This document shows positions 16,484-25,904 of a stretch of DNA of 64,000 nucleotides, in pieces. The stretch spans positions 2,170,001 through 2,234,000 of the forward strand of contig JBKBNU010000001.1 of the NCBI GenBank assembly GCA_046294845.1, written 5' to 3'. A program made the translations under genes and the position numbers. The notes under the pieces are model-generated. The model was not told the origin of the DNA. It ran no database searches and was given only the letters and a program-made list of their open reading frames with translations. The stretch comes from Micavibrio_C sp046294845 (lineage in GTDB: Bacteria; Pseudomonadota; Alphaproteobacteria; Micavibrionales; Micavibrionaceae). The first letter of the stretch is position 1. Each line of letters begins with the position of its first letter.

Positions 16484-16936
16484 TTACATAAGCGTAATCT
16501 GGCGTTTATCGTCCTGACCCAGATCACCCCATTGGGATGCATATTGGGCCATTGTCGGCGGCAGCGCTTCGGATTTGATACCGATGGTCATGGCCGGTGT
16601 TTCCTCGCTCTTTTCCGGACCTTGTGCATCGGCTTTCATGCCGCGTGCCACGTGCGTCAACTCTGTCAACAGAGTTTCGGCATGCCGCACCAGCGACTCT
16701 GCTTTATCGGTATTAATGCCACCTGTTGCCAGTTTGACATCCTGTTCGTCGACACGTTTTTCCAGCGTAAAGATTGCATCGCTGAAATATCCCGTCTGTT
16801 TGCGAACAACTTCAAATCCGGCCCGTAGCCGTTCAAACCCGATGCCGAGCACCAGACTTGAACCAATAGCTGTCACGGCCGAAAAGACCGCGAAAGCCAG
16901 CGCCACCACCAGATAGGTTTCTACAGATACTTCCAT
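16484..16936 (-). CDS. Hypothetical membrane-anchored coiled-coil protein
   Basis: About 150 residues from ATG 16936, which follows a GGTGGG box about 8 nt away. An N-terminal transmembrane helix (YLVVALAFAVFSAVTAIGSSLVLGIG) is followed by a heptad-rich region (about residues 45-110) that may form a coiled coil, then a Pro/Glu-rich tail. An upstream in-frame GTG at 17032 would add 32 polar residues but lacks a ribosome binding site. No family recognised. Confidence 0.6.
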   Translation of the reverse strand: MEVSVETYLVVALAFAVFSAVTAIGSSLVLGIGFERLRAGFEVVRKQTGYFSDAIFTLEKRVDEQDVKLATGGINTDKAESLVRHAETLLTELTHVARGMKADAQGPEKSEETPAMTIGIKSEALPPTMAQYASQWGDLGQDDKRQITLM

Positions 16937-17255
16937 GATAGTTTCCCACCCTTTCAGACTCAGTACTTGATGGTTTGTGGTTGAAGCGTCAGTCCGCGTT
17001 GATCCGTCAGAATTTTGTGTATCAGTCTTCACAACACGATGGTGACATTTACCATATTACATGAGGGTGGGTTAAAAGGCTGTTATTTTTCAATGAGATG
17101 CAAATCAAACTCGTTTCAAAATCATCTAAAATTTGATCTGTATTTTTGGGCAGGGTTTGAGAGGACAAAAGGATCAGCGATACCCCTTAGGCTTCACTCT
17201 ACCCTAATCCCTCCGCCATATTCATAGCCTTTATTAGCTGTAATCATTTAAATGG
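16937..17255. other. Intergenic region, nothing recognised
   Basis: AT-rich stretch of about 320 bp between two minus-strand genes (about 220 bp if the upstream gene starts at 17032). I see no convincing ORF, RNA gene, hairpin or repeat. Confidence 0.5.
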
Positions 17256-17939
17256 CTATCTTCTGTACTCGCGCAGGACGTCATCAAGCTGCGCCAAAGC
17301 AAAAGAAATAGCCTTATGAAATGATGGCGTTACATCTTTTACCAAGACGCTTTCTCGCACAGCCTTATTCATTACTTTTGATAAGCCGTCAGGCTTAGAT
17401 AAAGCATATTCTGACACAGGCTCAATTATGAAGAAAGATTCAGGGGGTAAAGCAATTGAATACGAACACCCTATGCAATTTGGCAGCATATCCCCGTTAT
17501 CCGGATAAACCCTTATAGTAAATTGGATAGAGCCAATCACTGTTCTTTTATCTTGGGGCAAAAGAACTTCAGTAGCATCATAGTTATAAGAAATGGTTAT
17601 TCTCTTCTCGATCTTTTCTTCTTTAGAGGGAGCACGAAAAATAATATTTGGCTTAGATAACCCCATGTTCACAAGCTGGGATTCTATTCGTTCATTTATC
17701 ATCCCATCGGCAAGATCAAAGCTCGAACTTGCCAGAACACTGTAAACATTTATCTTATCAAACTCTCTCCTAGATGAAATATCCCCACCCTTATATATAT
17801 AAATCTTGTCAATACTCTTAAAAGCACGCTCAATATGTTTGAGTTCTTCCGATTGGGGAACAGGCATATCCGCCAAAACTAAAGATGGCTTTGACAAACA
17901 GAAGGCAAGGGCCATCACAACAATAAATAAAGATCTCAT
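17256..17939 (-). CDS. Exported hypothetical protein, AT-rich gene
   Basis: The 227-residue product has a Sec signal peptide (FIVVMALAFCLS...VLA). The mature part is about 205 residues with beta-rich segments (RITISYNYD, IGSIQFTIRVYP), a CIGC cysteine pair, and an amphipathic C-terminal helix (AISFALAQLDDVLREY). No family recognised. Like the exported protein at 4883-5560 it is strikingly AT-rich (TTTATTAT-type codons) against its surroundings, but I cannot show the two are homologous. Confidence 0.65.
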   Translation of the reverse strand: MRSLFIVVMALAFCLSKPSLVLADMPVPQSEELKHIERAFKSIDKIYIYKGGDISSRREFDKINVYSVLASSSFDLADGMINERIESQLVNMGLSKPNIIFRAPSKEEKIEKRITISYNYDATEVLLPQDKRTVIGSIQFTIRVYPDNGDMLPNCIGCSYSIALPPESFFIIEPVSEYALSKPDGLSKVMNKAVRESVLVKDVTPSFHKAISFALAQLDDVLREYRR

Positions 17940-18070
17940 TCCTCACCTCACGAATCCTTATAAGATGAAAACATGCCCCCAATTCATGTTCAAGTAGTAT
18001 GGCTTGCCCCTCCCTTGGCGGCGCCCCCCTAATTGGCTATGCTGATCCCGATAACTTTGAAGGCTTTCAA

Positions 18071-18688
18071 ATGATTTTACCCGAGCTGTTTATCCCCTTT
18101 ATCGGGGCGGTGATTATTCTGGGGCTGATCCCCGGGCCGAATGTCGCATTGATTGTCGCCAATTCATTGGCGCATGGTACACGCTATGGCCTGTTGAGTG
18201 TGGCGGGAACCAGCAGCGCGATGATCCCGCAACTGGCGATTACCGTACTGGGTTTAAGTTTGGTGGCGACCCTGCTCTCGCAATGGTTTGATGTGATACG
18301 GTGGGCGGGCGTGGCCTATCTGGTTTATCTGGGCGGCAAGGAATTAATGGCCAAGCCGCAGGATCTGGCCCATGTCAAAGCACGCACCCCATCGGTTAAA
18401 GAGATTTATGTGCGCGGGCTTTTTGTATCGATGACCAACCCAAAGACCCTTTTGTTTTACGGGGCCTTCTTCCCGCAATTTATTAGCCCCGCGGGCGACC
18501 CGACCATGCAGATGATTATTCTGAGCGTGACCTTTATCACAGTCATCACCATTATCGACAGCCTGTGGGCGGTGATGGCCGGACAAGCGCGTTATTATCT
18601 GTTGGGCGAGAGCGTCTGGCGCAACCGCATCAGCGGCGGTTTTCTTGTTCTGGCCGCACTGTTATTGGCCCTTATCCGCCTTGATTAA
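18071..18688 (+). CDS. LysE/RhtB family amino acid exporter
   Basis: Inner-membrane exporter of amino acids or their analogues. The 205-residue sequence has about six hydrophobic helices. The N-terminal LGLIPGPNVALIVANSL motif of the LysE/RhtB family is present, with ATLLSQWFDVIRWAGVAYLVYLGG after it. The frame is open from 17999, but GAAGG stands 7 nt before ATG 18071 and the family begins at this point, so 18071 is chosen. Substrate unknown. Not linked to an obvious regulator. Confidence 0.9.
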   Translation: MILPELFIPFIGAVIILGLIPGPNVALIVANSLAHGTRYGLLSVAGTSSAMIPQLAITVLGLSLVATLLSQWFDVIRWAGVAYLVYLGGKELMAKPQDLAHVKARTPSVKEIYVRGLFVSMTNPKTLLFYGAFFPQFISPAGDPTMQMIILSVTFITVITIIDSLWAVMAGQARYYLLGESVWRNRISGGFLVLAALLLALIRLD

Positions 18689-18713
18689 ACACTCCGTCCG
18701 TCAGGGAAAGAAA

Positions 18714-18740
18714 AACGGACCCTGAAGCAGAGGGTCCGTT
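18714..18740 (-). terminator. Terminator for the lipoprotein gene
   Basis: AACGGACCCT / AGGGTCCGTT stem with a 7-nt loop, followed on the minus strand by TTTTTCTTT. It also lies past the end of the LysE-type gene on the plus strand. Confidence 0.75.
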
Positions 18741-18769
18741 CATCATAGTCATCAAAGCGACCAAAAAAC

Positions 18770-19111
18770 TTATTTGCGCTGCATATGGTTGAAGACCTCA
18801 TCCGCAGGTTTTACTTCTTCTGCGGGGGCTTCCGGTGCTGGTTCCGGTTCGGCAGCAGGTGCCGGTGCTTCCGGTTCAGGCTCGATAGCCGGTGGGGGCT
18901 CAACAGCGGCAGGAGCTTGCTCCAGAACAGGGCCCTTGGCAGGCATCATACCTGCTCTTACATATTCCACACCCGAACCGGCTGTACGCTGGTTACCATA
19001 GGGGAATGTCGTATTGGTTTTACGAAGCTCCCATCCTTCACCGCCGCAGGCTGTCAGTGTCAGGGGAAGCAGTGTCATGGCCAGCAGGCCAAATCTCTTG
19101 AATGATGGCAT
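18770..19111 (-). CDS. Small lipoprotein with Pro/Glu/Ala-rich tail
   Basis: 113 residues. The signal sequence ends in a lipobox LTAC, so Cys22 is likely lipidated and the protein membrane-anchored. After a short domain (GGEGWELRKTNTTFPYGN), the C-terminal half is a run of Pro, Glu and Ala (about residues 62-105), which would be extended and flexible, as in periplasm- or wall-spanning linkers. No family recognised. Followed by a terminator. Confidence 0.7.
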   Translation of the reverse strand: MPSFKRFGLLAMTLLPLTLTACGGEGWELRKTNTTFPYGNQRTAGSGVEYVRAGMMPAKGPVLEQAPAAVEPPPAIEPEPEAPAPAAEPEPAPEAPAEEVKPADEVFNHMQRK

Positions 19112-19280
19112 GGATGCCTCGTTTTATCCGTCGGTTGATTAGGTAAAATCGCCAGTAATTAGACAAGTAATCAGAAGCGTGCGAACGCACACGTACGAAT
19201 CATAACCCGCTTTGCGTCTGTTTGGCAACCGCCCTCATACAGCGGCAACGGGTAAAATGGGCCCTATTGTGGATATGAAT

Positions 19281-20015
19281 TCAGGGTTGGTTATCGATAA
19301 CCAAGTGCAGATGTGATGATTTGGGCGCAGGCGGGGGCGCGGGATCTTCCTTGGGTGGTGATTTTTTCCCGAACAATTCGTCAATCAGGCTGGTATCCGC
19401 CGCCATACGGGCCTGACGCTCCAGTTCCTTTTGCAACAGACGCTGCTTAAAGGCTGGTACGAAAACTTGCGCTTCATCGGCACGCAAATGCCGCCCGATC
19501 AGATAAATCGGTCGCGTAAAATTGCGTTGATAATCATGTAAAGGGATCATGGTCCTGGCAATCGCGGAAAAGACCTCGGTCACGTCCCGTTCGCTCGCTT
19601 TGCGATTTTTGTTTTTACGGGTTGCCCATTTTTCCTCACGCAGATCAAGGAAGGGTTGTTCATCCACGACATAGATATCTTGCGCGTGTTTCAGGCGCAC
19701 ACGAAACATGGTGGTTTCAAGATCATGCGGGTCAGGGCCCCAAAAATGGCTAAAGGAATGGTAAGGAAGAGTTTCAAAACCGCAGGCATAACCATCACGA
19801 TGTTGATCGGTGAATTTGAAATCCTGACTATCGCGAATATCGTAAGTGATAAAACGGCGACCAATCGCGGGCATCACAATGTCAGGCGTCAGACCCCGCC
19901 AATTCGACCAATCGGCATCGGCCCTGCGTGATGTCACATAAAGCGCCGGCATATCCGATGGCACGGCTGGCAAAAACTTGCCACGGGCTCGGCTGTTGAA
20001 TTTATCTAATTCCAC
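19281..20015 (-). CDS. Hypothetical protein, 244 residues
   Basis: Soluble, no signal peptide, no recognised family. The first 190 residues look globular with many aromatic residues and histidines (PYHSFSHFWGP), and the last 50 are Pro/Lys-rich and probably disordered. It is oriented like uvrB, whose coding region ends only 68 bp upstream of its start, so it may be cotranscribed with uvrB. Confidence 0.65.
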   Translation of the reverse strand: MELDKFNSRARGKFLPAVPSDMPALYVTSRRADADWSNWRGLTPDIVMPAIGRRFITYDIRDSQDFKFTDQHRDGYACGFETLPYHSFSHFWGPDPHDLETTMFRVRLKHAQDIYVVDEQPFLDLREEKWATRKNKNRKASERDVTEVFSAIARTMIPLHDYQRNFTRPIYLIGRHLRADEAQVFVPAFKQRLLQKELERQARMAADTSLIDELFGKKSPPKEDPAPPPAPKSSHLHLVIDNQP

Positions 20016-20083
20016 GGCTTCTCACTCACTTCTTGGATTATGAAAATTTATAACACAAGAACAGTCAAACAAGCAAAATTGCT

Positions 20084-22183
20084 CTAATTCTGGTCATTCG
20101 CCATGAAAAGGTCCATCTGTTCCAGACGCTTAACCTCGTCCCGCAGACGGGCCGCTTCCTCGAACTCCAGATTTTCGGCAGCTTTGAGCATCTTGGCTTT
20201 GAGCTTGTCTGTATATTTACGAAGAGCCTGTGGCGAGCGCATAAACTCATCCATTTCATGGTCGGCGAAGCCTGCGGCCTTGGCCACCACCACACGGTCA
20301 CCCTGCTCGTACACACTATCAAGGATATCATTGATATTCTTTTTGATGCTTTCGGGCGTAATACCGTGCTCGGCATTATATTGAAGCTGCTTTTCACGGC
20401 GGCGACCGGTTTCTTCCAAAGCGGCCGTCATGCTCTTGGTCATTTTGTCGGCATAAAGCACAGCCTTGCCTTCGACGTTACGGGCCGCACGGCCAATCGT
20501 CTGGATCAGCGATGTGCGCGAACGCAGATAGCCTTCCTTATCCGCATCAAGAATGGCCACCAGCATACATTCGGGAATATCCAAACCTTCGCGCAGCAGG
20601 TTAATCCCTATCAAAACATCAAACGCCCCCAAGCGCAGATCGCGAATAATCTCGATCCGTTCCAGCGTATCGACATCACTGTGCAGGTAGCGCACTTTCA
20701 AACCGTTTTCAGCCAGATACTCGGTCAAATCCTCGGCCATCTTCTTGGTGAGCGTTGTGACCAGCGCCCGTCCGCCTTTTTCGACCACACGGCGGCATTC
20801 ACCCATGAGATCATCAACCTGATGGGCGGTCGGCCTGATCTCCACAGGGGGATCAACCAATCCGGTGGGGCGCACAACCTGCTCTACAAAAACGCCACCC
20901 GTTTGTTCCATCTCCCAAGGCCCCGGTGTCGCTGAAACAAAAACCGTGGACGGACGGATGGATTCCCATTCCTCGAATTTCAAGGGGCGATTATCAAGGC
21001 AGCTTGGCAAACGAAAACCATATTCGGACAACGTTGTCTTACGTGCACGGTCACCATGATACATACCGTTTAATTGCGGCACCATGACGTGACTTTCATC
21101 AAGGATCATCAAAGCATCAGCGGGTAGATATTCAATCAGCGTTGGTGGTGGTTCCCCTGTAGCCCGTCCAGTCAGGAAGCGCGAATAGTTTTCAATCCCC
21201 GCGCACATCCCTGTGGCCTGTAGCATTTCCAAATCAAACATGGTGCGCTGTTCCAGACGCTGGGCCTCAAGCAATTTTCCGTTGGCCCTGTAATATTCCA
21301 GACGATCTTTCAGTTCGACCTTAATATTTTGTATGGCCTGCTGCATGGTCGGACCCGGCGTGATGTAGTGGCTGTTGGCGTAAACCCGCACACCATCCAT
21401 CTTTACAAACTTCTCGCCCGTCAGCGGATCGAATTCGGTAATTTCCTCCAACTCATCACCGAATAGGGAAAAGCGCCATGCCTTATCCTCGTAGTGGACA
21501 GGGAATAATTCTACCGTATCACCCCGCACACGAAAGGCACCGCGTTCGAACGCGATATCATTACGCGTATATTGCAAAGTAATAAATTGACGGATCAATT
21601 CTTCACGGTCTATGCGCTGCCCCTTATGGAGGTCAATTACCATCGCCTGATAATCTTCCTTGGAACCGATACCATAGATACAAGAGACAGAGGCCACGAT
21701 AATGCAATCACGCCGTTCAAACAGGGCGCGGGTCGCCGCGTGACGCATACGGTCTATCTGTTCGTTGATCGCTGAATCTTTTTCAATGAAGGTGTCTGTT
21801 TTGGGGACATAAGCTTCCGGCTGATAATAATCATAATAGGATACGAAATATTCAACCGCGTTATCGGGGAAGAATGCTTTCATTTCACCATAGAGCTGGG
21901 CTGCAAGTGTTTTGTTCGGCGCCATAATCAAGGTTGGACGCTGCATCGCCTCGATCACATGCGCCATCGTGAAGGTCTTGCCCGAACCGGTGACCCCCAG
22001 CAAAACCTGATTGCGTTCCCCTTGCTGCAAACCCTCTATCAACTGGCGGATAGCCTGCGGCTGGTCACCTGCGGGTTTGAAATCCGATACCACACGCAAA
22101 GGGCGGGACTGGTCAGAGACGGCCATTGCCTTATCTTTGTCCATATCTTTTGGGATATCTTTATGAATGTTGGGGCTTGTCAT
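20084..22183 (-). CDS. uvrB: UvrB, excinuclease ABC subunit B
   Basis: Damage-verification helicase-like subunit of nucleotide excision repair; it receives DNA from UvrA and recruits UvrC. Walker A GVTGSGKT is at about residues 63-70, the beta-hairpin region with YYDYYQPEAY follows at about 115, the DEAD-type box reads DESH, and helicase motif VI is QTIGRAARN. The C-terminal UVR motif (FEEAARLRDEVKRLEQ) binds UvrC. At 699 residues it has about 25 extra polar residues at the N-terminus compared with E. coli. The gene is divergent from the thioredoxin-NHL gene. I see no GAAC-N7-GTTC LexA box in the 50-bp gap. Confidence 0.97.
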   Translation of the reverse strand: MTSPNIHKDIPKDMDKDKAMAVSDQSRPLRVVSDFKPAGDQPQAIRQLIEGLQQGERNQVLLGVTGSGKTFTMAHVIEAMQRPTLIMAPNKTLAAQLYGEMKAFFPDNAVEYFVSYYDYYQPEAYVPKTDTFIEKDSAINEQIDRMRHAATRALFERRDCIIVASVSCIYGIGSKEDYQAMVIDLHKGQRIDREELIRQFITLQYTRNDIAFERGAFRVRGDTVELFPVHYEDKAWRFSLFGDELEEITEFDPLTGEKFVKMDGVRVYANSHYITPGPTMQQAIQNIKVELKDRLEYYRANGKLLEAQRLEQRTMFDLEMLQATGMCAGIENYSRFLTGRATGEPPPTLIEYLPADALMILDESHVMVPQLNGMYHGDRARKTTLSEYGFRLPSCLDNRPLKFEEWESIRPSTVFVSATPGPWEMEQTGGVFVEQVVRPTGLVDPPVEIRPTAHQVDDLMGECRRVVEKGGRALVTTLTKKMAEDLTEYLAENGLKVRYLHSDVDTLERIEIIRDLRLGAFDVLIGINLLREGLDIPECMLVAILDADKEGYLRSRTSLIQTIGRAARNVEGKAVLYADKMTKSMTAALEETGRRREKQLQYNAEHGITPESIKKNINDILDSVYEQGDRVVVAKAAGFADHEMDEFMRSPQALRKYTDKLKAKMLKAAENLEFEEAARLRDEVKRLEQMDLFMANDQN

Positions 22184-22233
22184 GCCCCCTAATATAAGAT
22201 TTTCTGGGCAAACAACAACGGGATATATGCATT

Positions 22234-23679
22234 ATGAAATTAATATTTGCCTTCTGGACCCTGCTTTGCGCCCTCACTTTCAGCCCGCTATCCCCCGCAC
22301 ACGCGGCTGATTTCAAAACACTGGCCGCAGGTGGTGCAGGAGGATGGCTGAACACCACACGCCCCCTGACGACAGAGGACATGCAAGGCCGCCTTGTCCT
22401 GCTCGATTTCTGGACCTATGGCTGCGTCAATTGCATGAATGTGGTGCCCGACCTTGAATATCTTGAGAACACCTTTGGCGATCAATTATTGGTGATCGGG
22501 GTGCATTCCGCCAAATTCAAAGGCGAAGAAGGCAATGACCGTATTCTGGATGCGGCCCGCCGTTTCGGTTTGAAACATCCGGTTATCAACGATTCAGATT
22601 ACGCCATCTGGAAATCCTATAATGTGCGAGCATGGCCGACATTTGTCCTTCTGGGACCGGATGGAAAAGAAATCCAACGCTTCATTGGTGAGGGGCAACG
22701 CACCGCGATGGAAGGCGTCATTAAAACCAATCTTAAGAACGTCACCAATACAACCAGCCTTTCCTCCGTGATCATGGGAAAGGAGAAAACAGGTACATTA
22801 TCATTCCCTGCAAGACTGGCCATGGATAAAGAAGGCCTGATCTATATCGCTGATTCAGGCCATAACCGCATCGTCGTGAGTGATCAACAGGGCAAAATTC
22901 AATATATAATTGGCAGCGGCCAAAAAGGCTTGAAAGACGGAAGTTATAACAACGCTGCTTTCAACCTGCCACGTGGTTTGGCACTGGCGGGGGCCCATCT
23001 TTATGTGGCTGATACCAATAACCATGCCATACGCAGGATTGATCTTGAAAAAAAGAGCGTCGAAACAATTGCCGGGAATGGGACAAAAGGACAGATATCA
23101 TCACCATGGGATCTGGAACCCATGAGCGATGGCCAGTCCATGGCTGTTGCGATGGCCGGACGCCATCAATTGTGGTCACTCAATATTCACAGCCAGCAAC
23201 TAAGCCCCCTCGCCGGTACAGGTAAAGAAGCCCTCACTGATGGTCGTCAGAGCGAAGCCACACTCGCCCAACCCAGCGGTTTGATTGATACGGGCACAGC
23301 CCTCTTCTTTGTTGATGCCGAAAGCTCCGCGCTGCGCATGCTGGAAGCCGGCAATGTCAAAACATTGATCGGCACAGGCCTGTTTGATTTCGGCTTTAAA
23401 GACGGCACCTATCCCGAGGCCCGTTTGCAACACCCGCAAGGGCTGGCCGCCGATGGGAACTATGTTTATATTGCCGATACCTATAACGATGCTATACGGC
23501 TCTATAACCGTAAAAGCGGAGAGCTATCGACCCTGGCCCTACCCGAGGGCAGCCTGAAAGAGCCGGGGGACGTCCTGTTAAATGACCGGACCTTGTGGAT
23601 TGCCGATACCAACCATCACGCTTTAAAGGCCTACAACATTGATTCTAAAGAATTATCAGAGATCTCGCTGAACCCTTAA
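22234..23679 (+). CDS. Exported thioredoxin-like protein with NHL repeats
   Basis: A signal peptide (ending near HAA) leads to a thioredoxin-fold domain (about residues 28-170) with a redox C64-VN-C67 pair and the cis-Pro segment AWPTF. The rest is an NHL-type beta-propeller with repeats such as GLIYIADSGHNRI, HLYVADTNNHAIRRI and YVYIADTYNDAIRLY. The order is that of NHLRC2-type proteins. The redox role is inferred: a periplasmic oxidoreductase whose propeller binds a partner. The gene lies 50 bp from uvrB, in the opposite direction. Confidence 0.85.
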   Translation: MKLIFAFWTLLCALTFSPLSPAHAADFKTLAAGGAGGWLNTTRPLTTEDMQGRLVLLDFWTYGCVNCMNVVPDLEYLENTFGDQLLVIGVHSAKFKGEEGNDRILDAARRFGLKHPVINDSDYAIWKSYNVRAWPTFVLLGPDGKEIQRFIGEGQRTAMEGVIKTNLKNVTNTTSLSSVIMGKEKTGTLSFPARLAMDKEGLIYIADSGHNRIVVSDQQGKIQYIIGSGQKGLKDGSYNNAAFNLPRGLALAGAHLYVADTNNHAIRRIDLEKKSVETIAGNGTKGQISSPWDLEPMSDGQSMAVAMAGRHQLWSLNIHSQQLSPLAGTGKEALTDGRQSEATLAQPSGLIDTGTALFFVDAESSALRMLEAGNVKTLIGTGLFDFGFKDGTYPEARLQHPQGLAADGNYVYIADTYNDAIRLYNRKSGELSTLALPEGSLKEPGDVLLNDRTLWIADTNHHALKAYNIDSKELSEISLNP

Positions 23680-23756
23680 ATGACAGATCGTTATTTGCAT
23701 ATTCAATAGCCCACTGCTATAACGGCTGATCATAATAAAAACAGGGATAGGCAATC

Positions 23757-25244
23757 ATGAAGATCAAGGAACTGGGCCCTTTTTATCAAAGACAAATCGC
23801 AACGGTCAAAACCTTGGCCGCAGGTCAGTCACTATGGCGTGATGAAGCCAAAGTTTTGCTGCCATTGATCAGCAAATATTACCGTTACGCCGATGCCGAT
23901 GATCTTTTGACAACGCTGAACCGGATGGATCGCCTCGACATGATCCATCAGACCGGTCTTGAAAATGAATCAGCTTTCAAAATCGATGTACGGGATATTG
24001 CTCCTGCTGGATGGGCTTCCTTCGGGGCACCACCTGTCGATGTCGTTTTACAAGAATCGCTTGCGGCCAAACTTTATAACGCCAAGGCTGGATCAAATGA
24101 TGTGGTACAGATAGAACTGGGTGAAGGCTCACGGAATATTGGACCATGGCTGATCAACCGCGCCCGTAAAGACAAAATTCCTTTTATTGTCCGCTTTATC
24201 GACCCCAATTTCTCTGCCCTCTTGATTAACCACGCGCCTGTCGAGCGCTTACAGGACATGGGCAAGCAATATCTGAAAGATCGGGAAAAGGTAAACAAGA
24301 AGATTGTTTCCTATCCGGGCATGGCCGATGGCAAACAGGTCAATCCGCATCCTGATAAATCCGCCGCGTATGCCAAGGAAGTACGCCCCTTTAACCTCAA
24401 ATCATCAACGGGTGAAGTGTTCTACACACTAACGATTATTCCGACACGTAAAGATGCCCAAATAGATGGCATCCCCTATGATGATTACCTCAAGCTCTTC
24501 TTTGAAATGTGCGATCAACCCTGGCCACAAATCACCAACGCCCAAAAAGAGCTCATCAAGGAATTCAATGCTGCTTCGCAAGTACGGATCACCAATAATG
24601 ACGGCACAGATGTTTCCATGTCATTGGTCGATCATGATGGTTCACACTTTACATTCTGTAACAGCGTGATAGCCAAGAACGTTCCGGGATCGGAAATTTT
24701 CAGCGCCCCGCGCCGTGATAGCGTGAACGGCACGGTTGTTGCCAAAGGCCGCTTTGAGCATGATGACCAACTCATTGAAAACCTGACCATGGAATTCAAG
24801 AATGGTGAACTGGTCCGCTACGACGCCGAAAAAGGCCTCGAAGCGTTCCGCCGCGCTGTCACCATGGATGACGGTGCGCGTTATGTTGGCGAACTCGGCA
24901 TCGGCACCAATCCACACCTAAAGAAGCACGTTGTGAATAGCCTGCTGGTTGAAAAAATCGGCGGCAGCTTCCATCTGGCCTTGGGGCGTCCCTATTCCTA
25001 CACCGAATATGGTGGTGAAACCGTGAAGGTTGATAATGGCGGGCGCAGCGGCTTGCATTGGGATATCACTACCATGCTTCATGGCAAGGAGGGCTGCATC
25101 TATCTTGATGGCCGTAAAATCATGGATAACGGCCAATGGCTGGACCAGAAATACGATATTCTCAATCGTGGATGGGAATCCGTACCGCGCGATCAGCGCC
25201 CCGACTACTGGAAAGATTACTACAACAAACCCAAAGGCCCCTGA
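23757..25244 (+). CDS. M29 family (thermophilic) aminopeptidase
   Basis: Metalloaminopeptidase of family M29 (AmpS/aminopeptidase T), which uses two divalent metal ions. The C-terminal half carries the expected metal-ligand segments: NVPGSEIFSAP, ARYVGELGIGTNP, SFHLALG and the LHWDI near residue 426. The length of 495 is greater than the usual ~410, because the N-terminal ~90 residues are extra. No signal peptide, so cytosolic. Its stop codon overlaps the next gene's start (TGATG), which implies coupled translation with the nitroreductase. Confidence 0.85.
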   Translation: MKIKELGPFYQRQIATVKTLAAGQSLWRDEAKVLLPLISKYYRYADADDLLTTLNRMDRLDMIHQTGLENESAFKIDVRDIAPAGWASFGAPPVDVVLQESLAAKLYNAKAGSNDVVQIELGEGSRNIGPWLINRARKDKIPFIVRFIDPNFSALLINHAPVERLQDMGKQYLKDREKVNKKIVSYPGMADGKQVNPHPDKSAAYAKEVRPFNLKSSTGEVFYTLTIIPTRKDAQIDGIPYDDYLKLFFEMCDQPWPQITNAQKELIKEFNAASQVRITNNDGTDVSMSLVDHDGSHFTFCNSVIAKNVPGSEIFSAPRRDSVNGTVVAKGRFEHDDQLIENLTMEFKNGELVRYDAEKGLEAFRRAVTMDDGARYVGELGIGTNPHLKKHVVNSLLVEKIGGSFHLALGRPYSYTEYGGETVKVDNGGRSGLHWDITTMLHGKEGCIYLDGRKIMDNGQWLDQKYDILNRGWESVPRDQRPDYWKDYYNKPKGP

Positions 25245-25897
25245 TGAGTGACGTGATTGCGGGCCGGAGAGATCCGGCCCTTCTTGAATATCTGGCCCGC
25301 CGCCGCAGTGTTCCCTTGCGGGATCTGTGTGAACCTGCACCCGATCGCGCACAGATAGAAATACTTCTCAAAACCGCTATGCGCGTACCTGATCATGGCA
25401 AACTTTTCCCTTGGCACTTTATCGTTTTTGAAGGGGAAGCCCGCACACGTATAGGCGAGATTATGAAGAAGGCCTTTATCAAGCGTGACCCCGATGCCCC
25501 AGCCGAGAAAGTAACACAAGAACAGGAAAAATTCCTGCGCGCCCCCTTGGTGATTGCCGTCATCTCGCGTATCCGACCCGCAAAACATCCGCGCTGGGAG
25601 CAGATTCTTTCGGCTGGTGCCGCTTGCCAGACCTTATGTCTGACAGCCAATGCCATGGGTTTTGGGGCAAACTGGCTGACCGAATGGCCTGCCTATAATC
25701 AAGATGTCAAAGCTGCTCTCGGGCTTGATGCACGCGACCAGATTGCCGGTTTTATCTATATTGGCAGTATCGCCAGGCAACCGGAAGACAGGCCACGCCC
25801 CGATCCGGCTTTGCTCGCCACATGGTGGCAAGGACCGGAAACGCCGCTCAATCGCGGCGATTCTTACGACAAAAATGAATTCAAACTGCCGGAATAA
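25244..25897 (+). CDS. Nitroreductase family protein (YdjA-like)
   Basis: FMN-dependent NAD(P)H oxidoreductase fold of about 217 residues. Early RRSVPL and the AMRVPDHGKLFPWHF segment are typical of the small YdjA-type nitroreductases; GAACQTLCLTANAMGFGANWLTEW is the second signature. The physiological substrate is not known for this group. The start at 25244 overlaps the stop of the M29 aminopeptidase gene by one base; the frame is open farther upstream, but those codons overlap the M29 gene. Confidence 0.87.
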   Translation: MSDVIAGRRDPALLEYLARRRSVPLRDLCEPAPDRAQIEILLKTAMRVPDHGKLFPWHFIVFEGEARTRIGEIMKKAFIKRDPDAPAEKVTQEQEKFLRAPLVIAVISRIRPAKHPRWEQILSAGAACQTLCLTANAMGFGANWLTEWPAYNQDVKAALGLDARDQIAGFIYIGSIARQPEDRPRPDPALLATWWQGPETPLNRGDSYDKNEFKLPE

Positions 25898-25904
25898 GAT
25901 TTGA

